This document shows positions 46,222 to 56,276 of a stretch of DNA of 64,000 bases, piece by piece. The stretch's first letter is position 1. Every line of letters begins with the position of its first letter. The DNA is from Muribaculaceae bacterium (lineage in GTDB: Bacteria > Bacteroidota > Bacteroidia > Bacteroidales > Muribaculaceae), in assembly GCA_022509125.1 (NCBI GenBank), contig JAFLTU010000003.1:42896-106895 (forward strand). The letters run 5' to 3'. The notes under the pieces are model-generated. The model made no database searches. It was not told where the DNA came from and saw only the letters and a program-made list of their open reading frames with translations. The position numbers and the translations under genes were made by a program.

Positions 46222-47781
46222 ATGGAAAGGAAAACAAGAGTCAGATTCGCTCCCTCCCCCACCGGCCCTCTTCATATCGGAGGCGTCAGGACAGCTCTCT
46301 ATAATTATATTTTTGCGAAGCAACAGGGTGGCGATATCATCCTCCGCATCGAAGACACCGACTCCAATCGGTTTGTGCCTGGAGCCGAAGAATATATCAA
46401 CCAGGCGTTGAAATGGCTCGGAATATCCTTCGATGAAGGAGTGAAGGAGGGTGGCAAATACGGACCCTACCGACAGAGCGAACGCCGCGGAATTTATCGG
46501 GAATATGTAGATCGTCTGCTCGAGGCCGGAAAGGCTTACATCGCCTTCGACACTCCGGAGGAACTCGAGGCTGCTCGCCAGAATATCCCGAATTTCCAGT
46601 ATGACTCCAAGACCAGAGGCACGATGCGCAATTCTCTCACGATGCCGAAGGAGGATGTGGACAAACTTATAGCCGACGGAGCCCAATACGTTGTCAGATT
46701 CAAAGTGGAGCCCGACCGTGAGGTGGTGGTTGACGACCTTATCCGTGGAGAAGTGAAGGTTAATTCCAATATCCTTGACGACAAAGTGCTTTACAAGAGT
46801 GCCGACGCACTTCCCACCTACCATCTGGCCAATATAGTTGACGACCATCTGATGGAGATTACCCACGTGATACGCGGCGAGGAATGGCTCCCTTCCGCAC
46901 CTCTGCATGTGCTCCTTTACGAGGCCTTCGGATGGAAAGACACGATGCCCAGGTTCGTGCATCTGCCACTACTCCTCAAACCCGTTGGCAACGGAAAGCT
47001 CTCTAAACGTGACGGCGACAAACTCGGCTTCCCTGTTTTCCTCCTGGAATGGAAAGACCCAAAGACCGGAGAAATATCCTCAGGTTATAGGGAAAAGGGT
47101 TATCTGCCTGAGGCTGTGGTGAATTTCCTCGCCCTGCTCGGATGGAATCCCGGCGACGACACAGAAATGATGAGCATCGAAGATCTCATCAGGAAATTCT
47201 CTTTTGAACATTGCTCAAAATCGGGGGCCAAATTCGACTACAAGAAGGGCATCTGGTTTAACCATGAATATATCGGCAAAGCTGACAACGAAAGATTGGC
47301 TAAGCTGCTTGAGCCGACTCTTGAAGCCAACGGAGTGAAAGTGGAGGAGGGTGCCTCCGGTAAGGATAATCGCTACTCTCCGGAATATGTGGCAAAAGCC
47401 ATAGAACTCGTTAAGGGCCGCGCCGATCTCGTGCCCGACCTTTGGACTCAGGGAGATTTCTTCTTCAAAGCTCCGCAGGAGTATGCCGAAAAGGATGTAA
47501 AGAAACGCTGGAGCGCCGACACTCCGCGCATAATGGAGGAGCTAATCGGAGTGCTAGAAGGTATCGACGACATGACAAGCGCAAATGCCGAGAAGATTGT
47601 GCTCGACTGGATTGCCGAAAAGGGCTATCATCTCGGAAATGTCATGAATGCATTCCGTCTCGCTGTGGTCGGTGCTTGCCGTGGTCCCCATATGTTCGAC
47701 ATCACCGAACTGATGCCGAAGGAGGAAGTGATAACTCGCATCCGCCGGGCAATCGAAAAAATTCCCGCTCCGGAAAACTGA
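46222..47781 (+). CDS. gltX: Glutamate--tRNA ligase
   Basis: [22 protein letters not shown] (HIGH) and KLSKRDGD (KMSKS-like) motifs. Confidence 0.97.
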   Translation: MERKTRVRFAPSPTGPLHIGGVRTALYNYIFAKQQGGDIILRIEDTDSNRFVPGAEEYINQALKWLGISFDEGVKEGGKYGPYRQSERRGIYREYVDRLLEAGKAYIAFDTPEELEAARQNIPNFQYDSKTRGTMRNSLTMPKEDVDKLIADGAQYVVRFKVEPDREVVVDDLIRGEVKVNSNILDDKVLYKSADALPTYHLANIVDDHLMEITHVIRGEEWLPSAPLHVLLYEAFGWKDTMPRFVHLPLLLKPVGNGKLSKRDGDKLGFPVFLLEWKDPKTGEISSGYREKGYLPEAVVNFLALLGWNPGDDTEMMSIEDLIRKFSFEHCSKSGAKFDYKKGIWFNHEYIGKADNERLAKLLEPTLEANGVKVEEGASGKDNRYSPEYVAKAIELVKGRADLVPDLWTQGDFFFKAPQEYAEKDVKKRWSADTPRIMEELIGVLEGIDDMTSANAEKIVLDWIAEKGYHLGNVMNAFRLAVVGACRGPHMFDITELMPKEEVITRIRRAIEKIPAPEN

Positions 47782-47824
47782 TTAACACATTTGGATTATT
47801 AAGAGAATAAATTCACAATACTAT

Positions 47825-50527
47825 TTGAGGAGGACCGGGATCAGGATTATCCTTGTCCTCCTTTTATTGTGGGCCGTAAAGATCAATGCTGCCGACCGCA
47901 TCGACCTCTCCGGACAATGGCATTATTCTCTCCCGGGTGCGCCCCCATCGATCCCGGGGGAGGGTTATATCAATCTTCCCAACACCCTCGACAATGCCAG
48001 GAAATCAATACCCCACCCCCCTGTCGCCTCCCAACTAAAAACCGATGAGCTCAGAAGGGTCTTTTCCTTCGTTGGAGAGGCTTCTTATTCACGTCCGGTA
48101 GACATCCCTCCCAACTGGAAGGGGAAAGAGATTTTCCTGACCTTGGAGAGCACAAAACCCACCAGAGTGAGCGTCGACGGTAAACCTGTAGGCTCAAACT
48201 CTCGAATTTCTTCTGCGCAACATTATAATCTTACGGAATTTCTTTCGCCCGGGTCTCATCGTATTGAAGTGACTGTGAACAACGCCGATTCTATCCCTCC
48301 GATTGTGGCACGAAGTTCGCATGCAGTGTCGGAATCAACCCAGACCAATTGGAATGGAATACTCGGTGGAATCAGTCTCGAGGCAAGAAATCCATTTCAT
48401 ATCCGCGGCATCAAAATCGACGATAAAAAGGAAGAGATAAAAATAGAATTCTCCCGACCGGCACCCCTGAAAATAAGATTAGGAGCGGAAGTCTCCCGAC
48501 TTCCGAAAAGCAAGCCGGAAACAGGAATGGTTTCGCCCCTAACCATTAATCCCGGGGACACCGCAGCCATTATCCCAATTTCACTCTCCCCGGATATGCT
48601 TTGGAGCGCAGAAAATCCTAATCTCTATGACTTTACATTCAAACTAACTGACACCAGAGGCCGGGAAGTGGATTCTTACTCAGTTACAACCGGATTCCGA
48701 GATTTCGCCCCCTCCGGCACTAAATTCACAATCAACGGAGAGCCCGTTTTTCTCTTGGGGACTGTGAATGCCGCCGTTTTCCCGGAAACAACCCACGCTC
48801 CGCCGGATCTCGAGAGTTGGATCGACTATTTTTCAATAATCAAGTCTTATGGATTCAACCACGTCAGATTCCATTCCTGGACCCCTCCGGAGGCAGCATT
48901 TGCAGCCGCCGACCAACTCGGCATCTATATTCTGACAGAGCTCCCGATATGGGGAGAACTCGACCGAGATCTCAATTTCCATAACCGTTTTCTAAAAGAG
49001 GAACTGAAGGGAATCATGGAGGCCTATGCCCACCATCCCTCATTCGTGATGCTCTCACCGGGCAACGAACTCTTCGGCGACATCTCGCTTATGCGGGAAT
49101 ATATGGAGGAGGCCCGGCTACTCAATCCCCGGGTTTTGACCACCTACGGCAGCAATGTCTATCTCGGAATGAACGGGGAAATCGGTGGCGAAGACTTCAT
49201 CGTGGCGGCTAAAACGGGCGATGGTCCCTCTTCGGCCGTGAGAGGCAGCCTCAGTTTTGCCGACGACCCCAAGGGGGGAATCCTTAATTCATCCTATCCT
49301 TCGAGCAATTTTAATTACGACCGGTCAACATCCCCGCTCTCAGTGCCTCTTATCATCCACGAGGCCGGACAATACCAGATGTATCCCGACTTCTCGGAAA
49401 TAGATAAATATCAGGGGAACCTGCAGCCCGACAACTTAATAGAATTCCGAGACCGAGCCGAAGTTGCTGGGACATTGCGCAAAAACCGGGCTTTCGCCGA
49501 GGCTACCGGCAAATGGGCCGCGCAACTTTATAGGGCCGAGATCGAGGCTGCGATGCGTTCTCAGGGTGTCGGAGGCATCGAAATTTTCGGACTGCAGGAT
49601 TATCCCGGCCAGGGCACGGCTTTAGTGGGTATCCTTGACCCATTCATGGACTCAAAGGGACTAGCGGATCCTCGGGATTGGCGACAAAATTTCACAGGGT
49701 CTCCGATACTCGCTCTCTTTCCCAAATTCACTTTCAACTCCGGAGAAACGGTAGAAATTCCTATTCTTGGAGGTGATCAATCCTATATAACCCTCACGAT
49801 GCCTGACGTGGCAGTCCCCCGTAAAGAAACTCTTATCCTCCGCGATAAGGAGGGGATGATAAAAAATAAATATGATTATTGGGTTTATCCCAAGAAACTG
49901 CCGAAGGTAGACAATGTTTTGGTTACGACAAATCTTCAAGAGGCACTGAAGGCTCTGGAGAAAGGCGGTAGGGTAATTCTTATGCCGGATTCATCGACTG
50001 TTGCCCAAGCTTCGCTGGAACCCTTGTTTACTCCCGATTTCTGGAACTATAGGATGTATCGCACGATCTGCGACGAGATGCATCTGCCGCCATCCCCGGG
50101 GACATTGGGTCTATACATTGACAAGGAGCATCCTGCCCTTGCGAAATTCCCGACCGAAAGCCACACGGATTGGCAATGGTATGAAATTGTGGCCAATTCA
50201 CGACCCCTCATAATCGACCGTTTGCCGGCGGATGTAGACCCGGTGGTGGAGGTGGTGGATAATGTTGAGAGGAATTTCCGTCTTGCATTGATGTTGGAAT
50301 GTAATGTGGGGAAGGGTAAGCTGATGATTATAAGCAGCGATTTGGAGAAGGCCTCGGAATATCCCGAAGGAAGATGGCTGCTACAATCGGTGAAGGAATA
50401 TATGGCATCGAAGGATTGTAAACCGGAAATCACTCTGACACCGCAACAGGTGGTAAATCTCTTGACCAAACCTTCCAATGCACGCCTAATCAAAGAACTG
50501 AAAAACGAAACCTACAGAAAGTTTTGA
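47825..50527 (+). CDS. Glycoside hydrolase family 2 protein (beta-galactosidase/glucuronidase-like), TTG start
   Basis: GH2 sandwich and TIM-barrel motifs VRFHSWTPPEAAFAAADQLGIYILTELP, MLSPGNELFGD, LIIHEAGQYQ. Confidence 0.8.
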   Translation: MRRTGIRIILVLLLLWAVKINAADRIDLSGQWHYSLPGAPPSIPGEGYINLPNTLDNARKSIPHPPVASQLKTDELRRVFSFVGEASYSRPVDIPPNWKGKEIFLTLESTKPTRVSVDGKPVGSNSRISSAQHYNLTEFLSPGSHRIEVTVNNADSIPPIVARSSHAVSESTQTNWNGILGGISLEARNPFHIRGIKIDDKKEEIKIEFSRPAPLKIRLGAEVSRLPKSKPETGMVSPLTINPGDTAAIIPISLSPDMLWSAENPNLYDFTFKLTDTRGREVDSYSVTTGFRDFAPSGTKFTINGEPVFLLGTVNAAVFPETTHAPPDLESWIDYFSIIKSYGFNHVRFHSWTPPEAAFAAADQLGIYILTELPIWGELDRDLNFHNRFLKEELKGIMEAYAHHPSFVMLSPGNELFGDISLMREYMEEARLLNPRVLTTYGSNVYLGMNGEIGGEDFIVAAKTGDGPSSAVRGSLSFADDPKGGILNSSYPSSNFNYDRSTSPLSVPLIIHEAGQYQMYPDFSEIDKYQGNLQPDNLIEFRDRAEVAGTLRKNRAFAEATGKWAAQLYRAEIEAAMRSQGVGGIEIFGLQDYPGQGTALVGILDPFMDSKGLADPRDWRQNFTGSPILALFPKFTFNSGETVEIPILGGDQSYITLTMPDVAVPRKETLILRDKEGMIKNKYDYWVYPKKLPKVDNVLVTTNLQEALKALEKGGRVILMPDSSTVAQASLEPLFTPDFWNYRMYRTICDEMHLPPSPGTLGLYIDKEHPALAKFPTESHTDWQWYEIVANSRPLIIDRLPADVDPVVEVVDNVERNFRLALMLECNVGKGKLMIISSDLEKASEYPEGRWLLQSVKEYMASKDCKPEITLTPQQVVNLLTKPSNARLIKELKNETYRKF

Positions 50528-50782
50528 TTAGTGATTAGTGATTAGTGATTAGTGAATAGTTGAGAGTTGAGAGTTTAAAGTTGAGAGTTTAGAGTTTACA
50601 GTTTAGAGTTTACAGTTTATAGTTTACAGTTTACAGTTTACAGTTTTGGTTGCAGTTTACTGTTATTTGCACTTGGCACTCAACACTCGGCACTCGGCAC
50701 ATTTCAAAAAACTGTGCTCTATGCACCATGCTCTATGCTCTCGTTATAAACGATCAACGAAAAACGATTAACGCTTAACTTA
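50525..50782. repeat. Composite heptamer array with at least five successive unit families
   Basis: gattagt x4, gaatagt, tgagagt, ttaaagt, ttacagt/ttagagt series, gcactcg series, actgtgc tctatgc accatgc tctatgc, aacgatc aacgaaa aacgatt aacgctt. Confidence 0.95.
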
Positions 50783-50912
50783 ACTCATTATTTTTTTCAT
50801 AATTTCTCGGATTTGTTGTAAATTTGTGTTTTGAAACATAAAATGCCCCTAAAGCAGGCATAAAGTCAATAAAAATACACATTGCCTGATGGCTGCTTAA
50901 CAAATAAAGCCG

Positions 50913-51614
50913 ATGATAAAGAAAAGCACGCTCGAACAGGTGGTCAGCGAAGAGATGGCTGACATCTGGGAGGTCTTAAAACCTGATGAAAAAAGGCTTA
51001 TCACTGATAATTTCACCGTCCAACAATATAAGAAGGGCCAGATTATCTATGCCGAACATGAGGAACCGGAAAACCTTTGGTGTCTGATAAAGGGTAAGGT
51101 AAAGATGTACAAGAGCGGGGTCGGCGACCGCGAACAAATTCTGAGACTCTACCGGCCGGTGCAGTATTTCGGATATCGGGCATATTTCGCCGGTGAAAAC
51201 TATGTATCATCGTGCGCGGCCCTCGAGCCATCCTCAATCGGGAGTGTCCCCATGCAAATCGTGGAAAAAATTATACGTGGAAACAACGACCTCGCGATGT
51301 TTTTCATCCATGAACTTGCGAGAAATCTGGGAGGCTCAGACACCAAGATAGTCAATCTGACCCAGAAGCATATCCGCGGCCGCTTGGCAGACGCGTTGCT
51401 CCTCCTTGAAGACAACTACGGGCTTGAGGACGACGACGCAACCCTCAAAATCTATATGAGCCGCGAAGATCTCGCCAACCTCTCCAATATGACCACCTCG
51501 AATGCCATCAGGACATTGACTTCGTTTGTGGCAGAAAAGCTGATATTGGTTGACGGACGAAGGATAAAGATCCTCAACGAACCCCAGCTTAGGAAAATAT
51601 CGAAATTCGGATGA
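50913..51614 (+). CDS. Crp/Fnr family transcriptional regulator
   Basis: Cyclic-nucleotide-binding-like N-terminal domain and C-terminal HTH (YMSREDLANLSNMTTSNAIRTLTSFVAEKLI). Confidence 0.9.
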   Translation: MIKKSTLEQVVSEEMADIWEVLKPDEKRLITDNFTVQQYKKGQIIYAEHEEPENLWCLIKGKVKMYKSGVGDREQILRLYRPVQYFGYRAYFAGENYVSSCAALEPSSIGSVPMQIVEKIIRGNNDLAMFFIHELARNLGGSDTKIVNLTQKHIRGRLADALLLLEDNYGLEDDDATLKIYMSREDLANLSNMTTSNAIRTLTSFVAEKLILVDGRRIKILNEPQLRKISKFG

Positions 51615-51621
51615 TAAAAAA

Positions 51622-51650
51622 CAATGGAGGCTTGAGCCTCCATTGCTTTT
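51622..51650 (+). terminator. Intrinsic terminator of the crp-like gene
   Basis: CAATGGAGGCT tg AGCCTCCATTG CTTTTT. Confidence 0.85.
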
Positions 51651-51660
51651 TATACAAAAT

Positions 51661-51684
51661 TAGAGGAGGCCCAAGCCTCCTCTA
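51661..51684 (-). terminator. Hairpin terminator of the convergent lipoprotein gene
   Basis: TAGAGGAGGC ccaa GCCTCCTCTA, 9 bp downstream of the minus-strand stop. Confidence 0.75.
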
Positions 51685-51692
51685 TTATTCCT

Positions 51693-52601
51693 TTATTCAC
51701 CGCCAAGATCGGCTATGTATGAGCCTGTGAAGCTTCCCTTATATTCCACCTCCATGCCCATCTGCGATGCAGCAATCGTGTAATCGATTTGACATTGGGT
51801 CAGATCTGCATTGGTGGTTGTAAACTCAATTGTTTTGAAGGTGTATTGCGGTACTGGAGTCAAAGAGCCCCCCTCGATCATCGAAGGCACAATAGACTCT
51901 CCGCTCACGATAATTTTACCGGCTGAGCATGTCACCTTCAGATCCTCCAGAATCACATCCTTGGTGGGCTCGGCCTCAACGCCTGAGAATTTCGCGTTAT
52001 ACATGGTCAGAGTAGCCGTGGCCTCTTTGTCTTCATTATAACCGATTGCGAGGAAATAACCGATCTTATCGGTGGTGTTGGTCATCATTTCTCCCTGATA
52101 TGGGAAGGAAGTGTTGGTGGTTCCCATGAAATAGGTCAAGGGAGCGAAGGTCTTGACATTGTAGTTGTCTCCGATATTATATTGAGCTATAAGCATCTCA
52201 TAATTAAGGGGAAGGACATACTGAGTGTTTTGCGGCCAATAGAAATATTTGGTTGCAAGGAAATTGGCATTGTTAAGATTGACAGTATTGCTCTTCACGT
52301 TCTTAAAATAAGAGAAGAGATTGTAACTATCGGTAGTGTAGCTTTGCTCCACAGTAGAGAACGAGAGGGGAGCATCCGGATTTATCTGAAGGTTGCTTAC
52401 TTCAATGTAGCCGGTGTTGCTTTCGTGGGTCACTGTGCGGCTTATCATGTAGTTGCCGGGGGTAAGCGTAGAAGTGCCGTCACTGTCGGTGATAAGATTA
52501 AAGACAGTGTAGTTTGCAGGCCAGGTGTTTGTGTAGTCGTTGGAGCAGGAGGCAAGTGCCAGCAAAGCTCCGAGAGAACCTAAAAATAGATGTTTTTTCA
52601 T
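51693..52601 (-). CDS. Hypothetical lipoprotein
   Basis: Lipobox ALASCSNDY; Bacteroidales lipoprotein signal. Confidence 0.7.
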   Translation of the reverse strand: MKKHLFLGSLGALLALASCSNDYTNTWPANYTVFNLITDSDGTSTLTPGNYMISRTVTHESNTGYIEVSNLQINPDAPLSFSTVEQSYTTDSYNLFSYFKNVKSNTVNLNNANFLATKYFYWPQNTQYVLPLNYEMLIAQYNIGDNYNVKTFAPLTYFMGTTNTSFPYQGEMMTNTTDKIGYFLAIGYNEDKEATATLTMYNAKFSGVEAEPTKDVILEDLKVTCSAGKIIVSGESIVPSMIEGGSLTPVPQYTFKTIEFTTTNADLTQCQIDYTIAASQMGMEVEYKGSFTGSYIADLGGE

Positions 52602-52727
52602 TTATGTTTTTGTTTGTTTGTTTTATTTGATTCAATCCCGCATCCCGTCACCATCCTCTTGCAAGGAGGGGCGAGAATTACTTCAATTAAAAAATTACAC
52701 CATTAAATTAACGTAACGGGCTAACGG

Positions 52728-54977
52728 TTATTGCCTTAACGACCAACGCACTGATATTCCGCCCTCTATCCCCCTTCCGCGTTGCAAAAATTCATTTCCC
52801 ATGGAAAGGAAATAGAATGTGTGGAATTGAGTATTGGTGAGGTTGCGGCCCCATGCCTTGAATTCCCAGTCGCGCCATTGCCAGGAGACCGATGCCCCCA
52901 ACTGGGCATAGAAGTTCTGTCGCAAAGTATTCTCCTCGTTCCAATAAATCGGGCCTGTCCCTCTCATATTGAGATCGAAAACCAGCTTATTGGACACCCG
53001 CGGGTTCTTTCCTAAAGGCAATTCATACAGCCCCTGAAGGAAGAGAGTGTTGGAGGGGACGTAAGGAAGCCATTTCCCTTTGTAATCTTTTATGCCGTTG
53101 AAAAATTCGCGGAATTTGGCGTTAGTATAGCCATAGCTGAGGTTGAAGAAGAGAGAGGAGGAGGCCTGCAGGGAAGCTGACAGTTCAGCGCCGAAACTGC
53201 GAGTCTTGCCGGCATTGGCCATGATGCGTCCGGTGGTTGTGCCGTCGGGAAACATTGTCAGCTGCTGGTCGCGGCAATCTATATAGAAGGCCGATATTTC
53301 AAGATCGAGCCTCCGGGAGGGGAAATGAAGATGGCTTCCGATTTCATAATTCCAGCTCTTCTCAGGCTTATAGGCCACGACGTCTTCCACATCATATTGG
53401 GAGCCCACCCCCATGATTTTCATCAGCCGCTGTTGAAGCACGTCGCTAAACATCTGGGTGTTGAACCCTCCGGCCTTGTAGCCCTTTGCGATGTTGATGT
53501 AGACGTTCCCAAGTCCGGAGCTGAAACGGTAGGTCACGGCCACTTTGGGGAGCAGCGTCAGGAAATCCTTCTTCAGATGTCCCCGGTCGTTGATATCTAT
53601 ATCTACGTGGCGATAGGGTTCATACCCATCGGCTGTGGCTTGATAGATCTGATAGCCCGTGTTGCAGAAACTGTGGTAATTCAGGTCGGAGCGTTCATAG
53701 TCCAGTCGGAGCGAGCCTTCGAAATTCCAGTTGTCGAGAGTGAAATCCGACTCATGATATATGGCGAAGCCGTAGGTGGGAATGGTAAACTTGCTGTTGA
53801 GGACGAATTGCCGAGTGTCCCAGGCTATGGGATAGGATAGGTTGTTTTCGTTGCGGTGGGATTCGATGAGCTCACGGATGCCGACGTCTTTAAAGGTCAC
53901 CGGCGCATTCATGTTGAGATGCTTATAGAAACCCATTGCCCCCGCAAGCCATGAATAACGGCTGTCGACGGCCGAGCCGCGAAACACAAGCTCTTCGGTC
54001 AGTGAAGTCTCCCGCTTCTTTTGCGTGAGAGTGAAATAACTCTCCGGGAGGAAATCCTGGTCGAGAGTCATGTTGTCGTCGATATGCTGCACACTTGTGA
54101 TCGAAGTCAGGGTGAAATCTTTATTACGATAGCCCACGGTCAAACCGTCGGTGAAGGTAAAACGCCGATAGAAACATGTGTCGTTATATTCTATCCTCCC
54201 TGTTCCTACATATTCGTAAGGATAGCCTCCCTGCCTCAGGATGTTGGCGCCGGCCACATTCTGGATTTGAAGGTTGACGCGAGGTTCATAGAGAAACTTT
54301 GTCCGCAGAGAAAAGCTGTTTTCTTTATCGGTCTTGGCGTTGTTGTATTCATTCCGGTAGAATCCCTCCAGGTGGCCGTAGTCTCCGGAAATCGAAAGAC
54401 CGGTTTTTGAAGTAAATTTGTGATACCAACCGACGTTAGCCCTCACCCTGCCACCGTTTCCGGCTTCGAGGAAAGCCCGCCATCCCTGAAATGCCAGAGG
54501 GGAGAGGGTTGTGATATTAATCACTCCGGCCATGGTGTTGCGTCCGTAGAGGGTGGACTGCGGTCCACGCAACATCACCACGGAGGCGATGTCGCTTATG
54601 TCGAAATCGTAGGCATCTTTATTGAGATAGGGCACATTGTCGACATTCAGGCCCACGGAGGGCTGATCCATGCGTGCTCCGATGCCGCGGACATAGATTG
54701 TGGATGTGATGCGCGACCCATAGTCGGGCATAAAGAAATTTGGGACTACATCGGAAACACCTCTCATCGAGACAATCCCGAGCTGCTCTACCTCGCGCCC
54801 CGACAAAACAGTGGAGGCTTGAGGTTCCTCATCAAGTCTTCCCGATTGCTTTAGGGCTGTGATATTGATTTCATTGAGGGTGACAAACACCGAATCCTCC
54901 GGCATTCTCTCAGACGAAAAGGCTGATACACAGACTGAAAGGCTCAACAATATGGATAGGAACCAACGTTTCATCAT
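52728..54977 (-). CDS. TonB-dependent outer membrane receptor
   Basis: Plug domain (IYVRGIGARMDQPSVGLNVDNVPYLNKDAYDFDISDIASVVMLRGPQSTLYGRNTMAGVINI), beta-barrel C-terminus. Confidence 0.9.
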   Translation of the reverse strand: MMKRWFLSILLSLSVCVSAFSSERMPEDSVFVTLNEINITALKQSGRLDEEPQASTVLSGREVEQLGIVSMRGVSDVVPNFFMPDYGSRITSTIYVRGIGARMDQPSVGLNVDNVPYLNKDAYDFDISDIASVVMLRGPQSTLYGRNTMAGVINITTLSPLAFQGWRAFLEAGNGGRVRANVGWYHKFTSKTGLSISGDYGHLEGFYRNEYNNAKTDKENSFSLRTKFLYEPRVNLQIQNVAGANILRQGGYPYEYVGTGRIEYNDTCFYRRFTFTDGLTVGYRNKDFTLTSITSVQHIDDNMTLDQDFLPESYFTLTQKKRETSLTEELVFRGSAVDSRYSWLAGAMGFYKHLNMNAPVTFKDVGIRELIESHRNENNLSYPIAWDTRQFVLNSKFTIPTYGFAIYHESDFTLDNWNFEGSLRLDYERSDLNYHSFCNTGYQIYQATADGYEPYRHVDIDINDRGHLKKDFLTLLPKVAVTYRFSSGLGNVYINIAKGYKAGGFNTQMFSDVLQQRLMKIMGVGSQYDVEDVVAYKPEKSWNYEIGSHLHFPSRRLDLEISAFYIDCRDQQLTMFPDGTTTGRIMANAGKTRSFGAELSASLQASSSLFFNLSYGYTNAKFREFFNGIKDYKGKWLPYVPSNTLFLQGLYELPLGKNPRVSNKLVFDLNMRGTGPIYWNEENTLRQNFYAQLGASVSWQWRDWEFKAWGRNLTNTQFHTFYFLSMGNEFLQRGRGIEGGISVRWSLRQ

Positions 54978-55058
54978 GCAAAACTACATTTTTAGACTCA
55001 CCTATGCAATTTATATGGAAAAAGTGAATTATTTTTGTAGTATAAACATCATTAGGAA

Positions 55059-56276
55059 ATGAAATCAATAAGGGAATTATACCGTATCGGGACAGGTCCG
55101 TCGTCAAGCCACACAATGGGACCGCGCAAGGCGGCCGAAATATTTTTGGATGGCCATAAATCTGCCGCTGGCTACGAAGTGGTGCTCTACGGCAGCCTGG
55201 CAGCAACCGGCAAAGGCCACATGACCGACGCAGCAATTATCGACGTGCTTGAAAAAACGGATATGCCCGTCAATATAATCTGGAAACCCGACGTTTTCCT
55301 CCCCTATCATCCTAACGGGATGACCTTCCGGAGCCTTAACGATGCCGGACTCCCCTCCGACGAATGGACAGTCTACAGCGTAGGCGGAGGAGCCATCGAG
55401 GAGGCGGGCACGGCCAAACAGGGAAGCCCGGAAATCTACGACCGCAACACCATGACGGAAATTATGGACTATTGCGAGAAGAGCGGGCGTTGCTATTGGG
55501 AATATGTGGAACAAATCGAAGGCCGAGACATCAATAAATTCCTGGCCGAAGTCTGGGAGACGATGAAGGCGGCAGTGGAGAAAGGTCTTGTGACCGACGG
55601 CCGATTGCCCGGACCGCTCAACCTAAGGCGCAAAGCCAGGTCATATTATATGAGGGCCGGAGGTTTCAGAGATAACCTTCGCTCACGCGGACTCGTTTTC
55701 TCCTACGCCTTGGCTGTCAGCGAGGAAAATGCTGCCGGCGGTGTGATCGTGACGGCCCCGACTTGCGGCAGTTGCGGAGTGGTGCCCGCTGTGCTCTATC
55801 ATCTTTGGAAAAGCCGTAATTTCTCTGACGAGGAGATGTATCATGCCTTGGCGACGGCCGCATTGATCGGAAACGTCGTGAAACACAATGCCAGCATCTC
55901 GGGAGCCGACGTAGGATGCCAGGGAGAAGTGGGTGTGGCTTGTGCTATGGCAGCGGGAGCCGCGTGCCAGCTATTCGGGGGAACTCCGGCCCAGATTGAA
56001 TATGCCGCGGAAATGGGTCTCGAACACCATTTAGGGATGACCTGCGACCCGGTCTGCGGTCTGGTGCAGATCCCATGCATCGAACGCAACGCCTATGCTG
56101 CGGCCCGCGCTCTCGACGCCAATATATATTCCACCTTCTCCGACGGCAAACACCGTGTCAGCTTCGACAAACTGGTGCAAGTGATGAAGGAGACCGGCCA
56201 CGACCTTCCATCTCTTTATAAAGAGACAGGAATCGGAGGTCTCGCAAGAGATTTCCAGGTGGAGCACGTGATGTGA
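55059..56276 (+). CDS. sdaA: L-serine ammonia-lyase (iron-sulfur type)
   Basis: GTGPSSSHTMGPRKAAEIF, APTCGSCGVVPAVL, CDPVCGLVQIPCIERNA. Confidence 0.95.
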   Translation: MKSIRELYRIGTGPSSSHTMGPRKAAEIFLDGHKSAAGYEVVLYGSLAATGKGHMTDAAIIDVLEKTDMPVNIIWKPDVFLPYHPNGMTFRSLNDAGLPSDEWTVYSVGGGAIEEAGTAKQGSPEIYDRNTMTEIMDYCEKSGRCYWEYVEQIEGRDINKFLAEVWETMKAAVEKGLVTDGRLPGPLNLRRKARSYYMRAGGFRDNLRSRGLVFSYALAVSEENAAGGVIVTAPTCGSCGVVPAVLYHLWKSRNFSDEEMYHALATAALIGNVVKHNASISGADVGCQGEVGVACAMAAGAACQLFGGTPAQIEYAAEMGLEHHLGMTCDPVCGLVQIPCIERNAYAAARALDANIYSTFSDGKHRVSFDKLVQVMKETGHDLPSLYKETGIGGLARDFQVEHVM

